Assembly: GCF_000004195.4 (NCBI RefSeq)
Contig: NC_030681.2
Span: 139,434,006 to 139,498,005, forward strand
Origin: Xenopus tropicalis
Taxonomy: Eukaryota; Chordata; Amphibia; Anura; Pipidae
Length of the DNA: 64,000 nt
Direction of reading: 5' to 3'
Shown here: positions 55,523 to 64,000 of the stretch, one piece after another
Position numbering within the stretch: the stretch's first letter is position 1
Layout: the number at the start of each line of letters is the position of its first letter
Notes under the pieces: generated by a model
Told to the model about the DNA's origin: nothing
What the model saw: the letters and a program-made list of their open reading frames with translations, nothing else
Database searches by the model: none
Translations under genes and position numbers: made by a program

Positions 55523-55810
55523 ATACCAAACAGTCCCAAGCAGCCATTTAATAATGTGAATCAACAATCCCCTTAATATAATTGGTTTTTAAATGTGATA
55601 CTTTGTATTTATGGTTATATGTTTTACAGATTATTAAGTGTAAAGGACTCCTATTAAGGGGATTGTCGATTCACATAATTGAATGGCTGCTTGGGACTAT
55701 TTGGTATTGCAGCCGTGATGGGGTTAATGGGTCACATGGTAGTGTCACATGGTCTGCTAAGGTATTTAGTGAGTAAATTGTTCACTTGTGTGTATTGAAC
55801 ATTATTGACC

Positions 55811-56458
55811 CTCAGTCTATTTCTCTGAGGGAACTTTCTACATCTAAATAGACTGAGGCCCCTATAGTTTAGGAGGCTGTAACATTTCATTTGCATAGAT
55901 TTCTTTAAAAGAATGAGAGCTAAACACAAGCAAATGAAGCAGAGAAGTCCCATCAGCAATGCGTGTACTTATGCAAACTGTCACCTAAATAACTGGAAAA
56001 TGAGTCAGTACTATGTACGACTGAATCAAACCTTTTGGCTTCCAGCCACGGCTCTGGCACTAACTCACATGTGTTTGTTCCTGTATGGCCGAGCTTGCAT
56101 TCCTAGCGGCTAGAAATAGAAGCCTGGGCTCCTCCCTCACTGATCAGGCTGTGAGTATTAAACACCTCCGTAGTTTTATTTTAAGGTATTTTATTTAATA
56201 AATACCAATCTTGAAAAGCATAACATCTCTGGGGATAGTGTGGGGCGAGTGTCTATTTTATTTCTATAAAAACAAGTGCTGGGATGGGGAGGTGTGGGCT
56301 TTACTTACTGGTGAAATGCACAATTTGGTGGGCATTGTGGGATCATAGCTGGATCTTAATAATAACTAGCTGGTAAACTAACTGGAAAGGTTTTGGCTGT
56401 AGGTAAAGTATAAATTAAAAAAGCAATTGGCAATTAAATTAACTCCCAATATACTCAG
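55811..56458. other. No gene recognised
   Basis: A 66-codon frame near 55913-56113 has no motif; otherwise AT-rich. Confidence 0.45.
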
Positions 56459-56515
56459 GGGCCCATTTACTAACCATTGTTATTTTTTAAACTCGAATTG
56501 AAATTTCAGTGCAAA

Positions 56516-56665
56516 AAGTATGTATGTATGTATATCTTTATTTATAAAGCGCTACTTATGTACGTAGCGCTGTACAGTAGAATACATTAATACAAACAGG
56601 GGGTTATTAAGAATAATAATAGATAAATACACAGTATAACAATAAATACAGATAAATACAAGATA
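56516..56665 (-). mobile_element. L2-type LINE 3' tail
   Basis: TATGTATGTATGTATATC then CTTTATTTATAAAGCGCTAC and GTAGCGCTGTACAGTAGAA, as at 295 and 5549, truncated after about 150 bp. Confidence 0.7.
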
Positions 56666-56847
56666 AATACAGTTGCAAGTCAAATGCTGCGACTTTTCCC
56701 AGATTTACTATGCGTCTAAACAGCTAAAATTCGAATTCAAGAATTCGCCAGGTTAAACTTGCTCTTCTAGAAGACAATGGCAAAGGTTCCTTTCCTTGGA
56801 GTTCTTTCTTTTGTCTCAAAACTGGATATTGCCCGAAAACTCAACTT

Positions 56848-57173
56848 AAGGTGGCCACACACGTGGCAATCTGACAATGTTTCGTGCAAACATCGATCGC
56901 ACGAAACATCGTCAGATCCGCCACACACAGTCAGGGCTGAAACAGCAGATAAGTAGGTAGAAACAATAGGATTTCTACCTCCTTATGCCGATTCAGCCCT
57001 GACGGCAGATTTTGGTCAGGTGCCTTCTATGGCGCCCGATCAAAATCTTTTAACCGGTCCGATCGGCGAGTCGACCGATATCAGCAGCTTCCTGCGATAT
57101 CAGTCGACTCACCGACATGCCATACACGCACTGAATAGTATCGGTCCGTGTATGGCCAGCTTTAGTCAGGATT
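56848..57173. mobile_element. MITE, GGCCATACACG family, inverted copy
   Basis: Reads AAGGTGGCCACACACGTGG to CGTGTATGGCCAGCTTTA, the reverse of 2821-3092, with the same internal blocks (CGCACGAAACATCGTCAG, ATTCAGCCCTGACGGC, GGCGCCCGATCAAAATC). It also has paired TCGACCGATATCAGC/GCGATATCAGTCGA words absent from the first copy. Confidence 0.7.
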
Positions 57174-57326
57174 TTCAATTGGAAAAATTCAATTTTTTTA
57201 AGACTTTTCCTTGCACCTTTTTTTTAGTAAATATTAGACATTCTGGACAGTCAGGAGAACAAGTTTAGTCGCATTTGAAAATTAAAAAAATGAGAAATTA
57301 TGAAGTTTTAGCAAATCTGCCCCTAT

Positions 57327-58094
57327 AAGTCACTAGTTACATTACCATGGCGTTTAATAGATTTTTTCACATAATACATTTTTCCCACAATTTATTATGT
57401 GACAGAACCACGACAAATCGGAAAGAAAAAAATACGCCATCTAAAAGCTGTCACGATCATGTAGAAGCCAATGGCAGGTGTCCTTTTTACAACTAGAAAA
57501 TCTTTCTTTGCTTTGTGGTTATAGAGGTTTTGGGGGGATTTTGATGCTGTCATTTGTGTGACAATAAGAAGAAGTCTAGGGGGCTGATTTACTAATCCAC
57601 GAATCCGAATCCCGAATTGGAAAAAATCGGATTGGAAACGAACATTTTGCGACTTTTTCGTATTTTTTGCAATTTTTTCATCGCCGTCATGACTTTTTTG
57701 TAGCTGTTACGACTTGTGCGAATTGTCGCGACTATTTGTAGCCGTTCCGACTTGCACGAATTGTCGCAACTTTTTCGTATTGAGCACTAGTAAATGGCGG
57801 GCAAACCTTTCCGATTTTTTCACGACGGCTACGAAAAAGTTGCGACAATTCGCGCAAGTCGTAACGGCTACGAAAAAGTTGCGACGGCAACGGAAAAATC
57901 GCGAAATACCGATTATTACGAAAAAAACGCATTCGGACGCTTTCGATCCGTTCGTGGATTAGTAAATCGGCCCCTAGGTTTTCACATTTTTCCATGTCTT
58001 TTTTCATTAGTCCTTTTTCAATTTGGATTTTTTTATAAATGACTGACATTTGTGGAAATGAATTTAGTTGTGGTTTCAAATAAATGCCCCCTAT
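57327..58094. mobile_element. Outer foldback MITE split by palindromic MITE
   Basis: Left and right parts match, in order, the uninterrupted copy at 58741-59015: TTTGCTTTGTGGTTATAGAGG before the break, then TTTGTGGAAATGAATTTAGTTG and AAATGCCCCC after it. Limits approximate. Confidence 0.5.
57579..57974. mobile_element. Palindromic MITE, TA duplication
   Basis: A 396-bp element: GGGGGCTGATTTACTAATCC at the left, GGATTAGTAAATCGGCCCC at the right; the inverted match continues through CACGAATCCG/CGTTCGTGG. TA lies on both sides (57577-57578, 57975-57976). Two inner arms repeat GTTACGACTTGTGCGAATTG / CAATTCGCGCAAGTCGTAAC around 57785. No coding function. Confidence 0.8.
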
Positions 58095-58740
58095 AACATT
58101 ATATAAAGTTATTGAATCAGCTGCATGCTTTCTGAGGTCAAAGATATAAGGACATTATCACGATTGTTCAAATTTATGAATGTATTTAATTTTACTCCTT
58201 ATTCAGCTCTACCTCATATTTTTTTTTACTGTCGATTCCCCTTAACCCCATTATTCAGCAGCAGTATCTCAGGTTTCTGCCTTACTCAGTTACATTACTA
58301 ATGGCTGAGCTTGCAGACTGCTCCGTGTTGTTATGTCTATAACCTGCCACAGGGCACATTGAAAATAACTGGTTAAGAAAATAAGAAACAAAGATATTAT
58401 AAGGGCAGGGGAGCTTTGTATCTCATACTTAATTAAGTAAGAGGCACCAGTAATGTGGTAGAACTGTAATAAAGTGCAGTCAAGTCTCAAATAGACAGTC
58501 TCTCTTCAGAACGCCCTGTCTGCATGACTTATTTATACATCTGGAAAAACATGAAGATTATTGATTTCATATTTGTTTGTCCCAGAAATGATGAATGGCT
58601 GCATGGAAGTGAAAGTAATCTTTTCTGATATTTATTAAGACAATATTGCCAGGTATGCATTGTTTTCAGCCTCAAACATTCAATCCTAGGAATTTAGGTT
58701 TCCAACATTTCCAGGGGAATAAAAGCCAGGCATGATTAAA
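58095..58740. other. No gene recognised
   Basis: AT-rich; a 66-codon minus frame has no motif. Confidence 0.45.
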
Positions 58741-59015
58741 GGGGCATTTACTAATGCTCGATTTTTTTGGTTCGGATTTTTTAGTCAGATGTCCCTTTGA
58801 TAATAAGAAGATATTTCTTTGTTTTGTGGTTTTAGAGGTTTTAGAGGGTTTTTTTTTGGGGGGGGGAGGGGTTTACACTGACTTTTGCAGCAGTCTAAAC
58901 AATTTTTGTGTTTTTTGTGTGACAAGTCGAAAAAGTCACGTTTTTTTTTTCAGATTTTTGGATAAATGAATGCCATTTGTGGAAATGAGTTTAGTAGTGG
59001 TTTTAAAATAAAAAA
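58741..59015. mobile_element. Foldback MITE relic
   Basis: GGGGCATTTACTAATGCTCG at the left, and TTTGTGGAAATGAGTTTAGTAG near the right, homologous to the outer element at 57327-58094. Poly-T and poly-G runs near 58848-58865. Confidence 0.5.
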
Positions 59016-59098
59016 GTTCCAATTTATTGTGATGATCAAACAATGTTTTGAATTGTTCCCGCCAGCCTTGAGAACCAGCCAAAATAATAGACCGAAGA

Positions 59099-59342
59099 CA
59101 GGGTCGGACAGGGGAGTGAAGGGCCCACCGGAGCTGCTGCCTCAGGGGCCCTGCACCCCCAAGGTGTCCCCCACCGTGCCCCCTAACTCCCCCCAACAGG
59201 GGCCCAGCCACTGCCCGACGTCCTCCCCTGATCGCGTGTCAGCGAAGAGCATCAGGGGAGGGACACCTGTGGGCAGGGGAGCACCGACAGGGGTCGGGTC
59301 TCGAGTTTTTTCCCAGTGTCCCGGCCGCCCAATCCGACCCTC
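59099..59342. mobile_element. hAT-type MITE, CAGGGTCGGAC family, GC-rich
   Basis: Left CAGGGTCGGACAGGGG, right CCCAATCCGACCCTC. Flanks ACCGAAGA and ACTGAATA, 6 of 8. GC-rich, Pro/Gly-coding by composition; the 129-codon frame across it is not a gene. Confidence 0.65.
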
Positions 59343-60100
59343 ACTGAATACATAACATAGGCAGACGGATAGACTCAAATAAATTGTACCCAATGATTCC
59401 TATGAGGTACAGATTCTTATGTTGCTTTTGTATTATTTTGAAGGCTACAAAAACAGTCACAAAAACATGAAATAATTATTAAAAAGGCAGAATTTTAGAG
59501 AAAAGATATTTATTATGGAACATTAAAAACATCCACAAAAATCCACTTTCACGACAGAAGTATTCGCTGCCGAAAAGAAATCTTTTGTGATAATGAAGTT
59601 CTATCTGAAGATAATAGAAGCTTCCATCATCAGACCACACTTTTTTTATTTACAAGAAATTCAGAAACGATCAGCCTTACTGCTGGAAAGCATGGGTGCT
59701 CATTGTCCTCAGAAATGTGTTTATGTGTATTTGTTATGAAGTCATGGAAGCACTGCGAGTGTGCGGTTTTGTTTTCTCCATGAATGGAATGAGCAAGATA
59801 ATACAAACGGATGTGCCTTTAGCAAAACTGCATGTTCTCATCACATCACGCTGTGCCAAAACATTTCACTGCTGCTCAAGGTTGCTTCTTATATCACTGA
59901 CAGCAATCTGTATGCTGGGATTATACACGAAAACCAACACCTGCACTTGAAGATGGGTTGTGCTTGAAACACAGTGCTCCTATCTTTTGTTGCACACTAT
60001 TAAGCACTGGGCCTTGTCCCCTCCCTATACATCTGCATATGGAACAAATCAGTGCCAAACCATCTCCATAAAACCTGACGTCACAGGAAAAGAAAGCTCT
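59343..60100. other. No gene recognised
   Basis: AT-rich to about 59700; from about 59950 it may already be decayed Penelope-like sequence, but I cannot read motifs before about 60120. Confidence 0.4.
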
Positions 60101-60109
60101 GACATCTGT

Positions 60110-61318
60110 CAAGAAGGACTCTATCACCATCCTGCCCACTGATTAAGGAAGATGCACAGTTGTACTGAATTCATTGGTGTGCCATACAAAGGTGATCACA
60201 CTTCTAAGCAACAACACGTATGAAGCTCCAAGATTCCAACCATCAGTTACCAGAAAAAGGTCATAGACCTCTTTAAACAGCTGCAGGAAGAAAAAGCTAT
60301 TGATGGGGCCATGTATCATCGCCTCTACTCTGGTGAAACCCCTCCATGTAGATATAGACTTCCTATACAAAGGGAATCTTGGGAAGATATCCACAGCATA
60401 AAATCCTACAATGTGGCAAAATACCTGGCCAACATCTTAGCCCATTTGGTTGGAAATACAGAGCATCACATCCAGAACTCCAGAATTTTACAAACAAAAT
60501 CTAAGGGTTGGTACTGGGCACAGAAGAAACTACATTGTCCTATGATGTTATATTCCTTTTATGTGCATTCCCATTGCAGAGGCATTGGAAATGGTAAGGA
60601 AACATTTGCTAAAAGTCAACACCCTTGGCAATAGAACAAAGTTTAACCCAGAACAAGTATGTTCCTTACTGGACCTATGCCTAAGTACCACCTATTTCAA
60701 GTACAAGGATAAATTCTACAAGCAGAAGCATGGCTGCCCCATGGGACTGACCGTTTCACCCATTGTGGTGAACCTGTACATGGAGAAAGTGGAAAGACAT
60801 GCTTTCAAAGGCATCACACCCAGTCATTGGTTCTGATCTGTAGATGACCCCTGGGTTAAAATACACACACAGGAGGTACAGACTTCACAGAAAACATCAA
60901 CACAGTGGACCTGAAGTTTACAAAGAAAGATGTACAAGATAACACACTGGCTTTTTTGGACGGAAAGCTGGAAATAGAGGTCTTCAGAAAACCAACCCAC
61001 ACGAACAGTACCTGCTGTTTGTCTCCCACCATCCACTAGATCACAAACTGGGGGTTATCAGAACCCTACACCACAGAGCAGATCCCTGCCAGCACAGAGG
61101 CTATGGCAATAAAGTTGGAACATCTCACAGGTGGTCTTAAAACTTGTGGGTATTCAGACTGTGACTTTGTTAAAAGCAGCAGAAAGAGAAGCAATAACAC
61201 CAAAACCTCCAATACCAGTGAAGGGAGAAAACATGACAGGACAATGAACTTGGTTCTCCCATTTGAAGCTGGGGTGTCCAAAAACTTAGAAGGCACCTCT
61301 CCCTGGAAGGTTAAATAA
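60110..61318 (+). pseudogene. Penelope-like reverse transcriptase, degenerate
   Basis: RT of a Penelope-like element, broken by frameshifts and stops. In order: SITILPTD and RCTVVLN (about 60117-60170, the start of the RT domain), YHRLYSGETPPCRYRLPIQ, YNVAKYLANILAHLVG and TEHHIQNSR (60311-60490), then FYKQKHGCPMGLTVSPIVV and NLYMEKVERHAFKG (60710-60815). The catalytic box reads stop-S-VDD-PWVK where functional relatives have YVDD, so it is mutated. After it: TVDLKFTKKDVQDNTLAFLD, EVFRKPTHT, KTCGYSDCDFVK and PFEAGVSKNLEGTS. The GIY-YIG endonuclease part usually following is not found. It cannot encode an active enzyme. Confidence 0.87.
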
Positions 61319-61404
61319 CAAAAGCAAAAAAGTCTATGCACACTCAAAGAAAGTAAATACAAAAGAAAAAATGTATTAATTACAAAATCATAGAAAATAA
61401 ATCT

Positions 61405-61442
61405 CAACGCGTTTCAACCCAACAAAGGGTCTTCATCAGGCG
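61405..61442 (-). ncRNA. Hammerhead-ribozyme-like core near Penelope-like RT
   Basis: Minus strand reads CCTGATGA, AG, then a stem-loop ACCC-TTTGTT-GGGT, then U-GAAAC-GCG. CUGAUGA and GAAA are at the expected distance around stem II. Stem III and the cleavage triplet are not clear. Penelope-like elements are known to carry hammerhead motifs, but here the motif is antisense to the RT at 60110-61318, which is unexpected unless it belongs to an inverted terminal repeat. Confidence 0.5.
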
Positions 61443-62463
61443 CAAAAAAACAAAAAAAGGGGCAAAGAGGTTAAATAACACCTCATTGCTACAATCGTGC
61501 TAATAATATCAAAACCTTACCTTCCTGACCCCATACTTATTATGATAAACAGATTATGCTGAATGGAGCAATGGTGCATTCTGGGGTATTTCTTCCAGGA
61601 AGATCCTCCTACAAGTCATTCAGAATTGAGAAAGCCAGTGGGTTGACTGGTGAAACATCTTCAAGGAAAAAAAAGACACAGCAAGTCCAGTTGATTTTGA
61701 TTTGACTTATTACTACAGATATTTTTCTTTTGGGGGGAGGGTAAAAAGTGGTTGATTGGCATATCTTGGGTAATTTTCAATTCCTTCTCAGAATATTCGA
61801 ATGAAATGAATTCTGAATATGAATGAGAAGAAATGTAACGAAAGAAATGAAGACCTAGTTATTCTACAAAAAATCTATTTGAATTGCACAGAAATGTTGT
61901 TTTTAACTGTTTGTTCACGGAGTGATTACAGCACCTGGTTATGTCTTCATTTCATATAAGCCAATTACCTAATCAATTAAGGCATGATATAAATGAGCAA
62001 AGACAAGCACTGATGTTACTTTAATTCAGAGAGATTGTGCTCCTTGTTTTATTCATATTTATTGCTATGATAGTGATATAAATCCCTACGGCATGAAATG
62101 GTTCAGTTAACATCACATTATAATGTACATATTGAGGTCATTCTTCCCCTCCGGCTCAGGAAAACCTTTTTATGTTTGACCGATATCATGCAGTACTGTA
62201 CTGAAACGTTAAGCAGCGATGCTGAATCATTCTTAGCAGAGAGAATAATCAGATATGACTTTCTAAAAGATTGCTTGTAGCAGCCATGTTTTCAACGTCC
62301 ACTCACTAGGGCTTGGGGCTAATATAGGGCTACTGGGCAGGGGGCTTGGGCAGGGGTGGGGGTATTTGTTTCTGTTAATGACTCAGTTACAGTGCAGTAG
62401 AAGGGAACACTAGTTAGCGGTAGTCCATAACAGCCCTCTTCATTGACTTTATTATTGCTATTT
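61443..62463. other. No gene recognised
   Basis: AT-rich; short frames only. Confidence 0.45.
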
Positions 62464-63983
62464 TTAAAGTGGCAGGTCACCTTGAAATTAACTTTTAATG
62501 TTATAGAATGTCCTATTCCTGGCAACTTTGCAATTGGTCTTCATTTTTTTTAATAGTTTTTTAATTATTTGCCTTCCTCTTCTACATCCTACTGCTCTGT
62601 GAGCTTACTACAGGTATGGGATCCCTTATCCGGAAATCCATTATCCAGAAAGCTCTGAATTACGAAAAGCCTGTCTCCCAGACTCCATTTTAATCAAATA
62701 AATCAGAATTTTCAAACTGATTTCCTTTTTCTCTGTAATAATAAAACAGTACCTGTACTTGATCCCAACTAAGATATAATTACCCCTTATTGGGGGCAGA
62801 GCAGCCCTATTGGGTTTATTTCATGGTTAAATGATTTCCTTTTCTCTGTAATAATAAAACAGTACCTGTACTTGATCCCAACTAAGATATAATTACCCCT
62901 TATTGGGGCAGAACAGCCCTATTGGGTTTATTTCATGGTTAAATGATTCCCTTTTCTCTGTAATAATAAAACAGTACCTGTACTTGATCCCAACTAAGAT
63001 ATAATTACCCCTTATTGGGGGCAGAACAGTCCTATTGGGTTTATTTCATGGTTAAATGATTCCCTTTTCTCTGTAATAATAAAACAGTACCTGTACTTGA
63101 TCCCAACTAAGATATAATTACCCCTTATTGGGGGCAGAACAGCCCTATTGGGTTTATTTAATGGTTAAATGATTCCCTTTTCTCTGTAATAATAAAACAT
63201 TACCTGTACTTGATCCCAACTAAGATATAATTAATCCTTATTGGGGGCAGAACAGTCCTATTGGGTTTATTTAATGGTTAAATGATTCCCTTTTCTCTGT
63301 AATAATAAAACAGTACCTGTACTTGATCCCAACTAAGATATAATTACCCCTTATTGGGGCAGAACAGCCCTATTGGGTTTATTTCATGGTTAAATGATTC
63401 CCTTTTCTCTGTAATAATAAAACAGTACCTGTACTTGATCCCAACTAAGATATAATTACCCCTTATTGGGGGCAGAACAGCCCTATTGGGTTTATTTCAT
63501 GGTTAAATGATTCCCTTTTCTCTGTAATAATAAAACAGTACCTGTACTTGATCCCAACTAAGATATAATTACCCCTTATTGGATGCAAAACAATCCTATT
63601 GGGTTTAAATAATGCTTTATTGTTTTTTTAGTAGACTTAAGGTATGAAGATCCATATTACGGAAAGACCCCTAATCCGGAATACCCTTGGCCCCGAGCAT
63701 TCTGGATAAAGGGTCCTATACCTGTATTATATTGTTACGTTTCATTGTGTATCTTTCTAATCAGGCCTCTCTTGTTCATATTCCAGTCTCTCCATGAAGC
63801 CACTGCCTGGTTGCTAAGATAAACAAAAAGCAAAATAATTGAAATAAACAAAAAATAAAATAAAAAATGAAAACCAATTGCAAAACCAATTGAAAAATTG
63901 AGAAAGCTAAATCCGAAATCACTACATTTAATTGTCATGGCCAGTAATGAGAGCTTTGTTATTTGACTTTGCTTCCCCTTTAA
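62464..63983. mobile_element. TTAA-flanked MITE interrupted by array MITE
   Basis: Starts TTAAAGTGGCAGGTCACC and ends CTTCCCCTTTAA, with TTAA at 62464-62467 and 63980-63983. The left part (62464-62610) and right part (63728-63983, with GTTCATATTCCAGTCTCTCC and CTGCCTGGTTGCTAAG) are colinear with the family copy at 39096-39510. The 113-bp-array MITE at 62611-63727 sits between, so it is younger than this host. Confidence 0.8.
62611..63727 (-). mobile_element. 113-bp-array MITE, complete, nested
   Basis: Outer arm ACAGGTATGGGATCCCTTATCC, about eight units (62725-63600) and far arm GTAGACTTAAGGTATGAAG to AAGGGTCCTATACCTGT. TA flanks the ends. One unit reads TTAATCCTTATTGGGGG near 63231, the same variant as AAGGATTAATTA in the 13.4-kb array, so variant monomers are shared between loci. 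Confidence 0.93.
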
Positions 63984-64000
63984 AAACCTTTGCACATATG

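Larger units (their letters stand above)
54901..55810. mobile_element. Penelope-like insertion with inverted arms
   Basis: The direct repeat GAACATTATTGACC occurs at 54901-54914 and 55797-55810, a 14-bp target duplication. Between them are a 190-bp left segment with a hammerhead-like motif (55079-55102), an arm at 55107-55577 and its inverted partner at 55652-55796, about 140 bp and nearly identical. The left arm is split by an LINE tail (55195-55522). Long variable target duplications, inverted LTR-like repeats and hammerhead motifs together are traits of Penelope-like elements. No RT is present, so the assignment is inference; a foldback DNA element is the alternative. Confidence 0.65.
56459..57326. 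mobile_element. Foldback MITE hosting two later insertions
   Basis: Left GGGGCCCATTTACTAACC, right AGCAAATCTGCCCC. The host is split by an L2-type tail (56516-56665) and by the GGCCATACACG MITE (56848-57173). Terminal pairing is imperfect, so limits are approximate. Confidence 0.55.

Noticed and set aside
58966..59355. A 129-codon Pro-rich frame
   Set aside because: Mostly within a CAGGGTCGGAC-type hAT MITE; composition explains the open frame.
60110..61318. Functional telomerase-related or Penelope RT gene
   Set aside because: Stops, frameshifts and a changed YVDD box show it is a dead copy.

Overview
The window looks like intergenic or deep-intronic chromosomal DNA from a pipid frog, most likely Xenopus; I cannot decide the species. 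The basis is repeat content: TTAA-flanked MITEs of the Xenopus T2 type, nine loci of a MITE with an internal 113-bp tandem repeat (MITEs carrying internal tandem repeats have been described in Xenopus), and many copies of a hAT MITE with TAGTGATGAGCGAA-like ends. The DNA is AT-rich. I find no convincing host exon, tRNA, rRNA, CRISPR array or bacterial-type gene. Nearly all open frames come from tandem repeats or transposon debris. The protein-coding traces I can support are LINE and Penelope-like reverse transcriptase fragments.

Layout. 0-8 kb: LINE 3' tails, hAT MITEs (one carrying a nested Harbinger-type MITE) and a T2-type MITE. 8-15 kb: three 113-bp arrays, a GC-rich hAT MITE and a 34-bp minisatellite. 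15-22 kb: a cluster of hAT MITEs and a young 5'-truncated L1/Tx1 insertion with a 17-bp target duplication. 22-26 kb: a piggyBac-like left terminus followed by a tandem array of about 370-430 bp units, then a perfect 70-bp-arm hairpin. 25-32 kb: more hAT MITEs, one with an internal minisatellite and one with a consensus NRF1-type site, then a 26-bp minisatellite. 33-36 kb: two 113-bp arrays, one split by an 819-bp foldback element. 36-44 kb: CR1-like LINE pieces, a hAT element that carries the 34-bp minisatellite with a CR1 inserted in it, an L1 ORF2 relic split by a hAT MITE, and two arrays. 44-52 kb: hAT MITEs, an L1 relic, a 29-bp tandem repeat and a CR1 relic. 52-64 kb: a 113-bp array, a Penelope-like insertion with inverted arms and a hammerhead-like motif, nested foldback MITEs, a Penelope-like RT pseudogene, and a T2-type MITE interrupted by the last array.

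The pieces do not form a pathway. Their value is the readable insertion history: target duplications at many hAT, Harbinger, L1, CR1 and Penelope-like insertions, several ordered nestings, and repeated birth of tandem arrays inside DNA transposons. Boundaries with a stated target duplication are exact to a base or two; those called fragment or approximate may be off by tens of bases. Family names come from termini, duplication length and peptide motifs, not from database searches.
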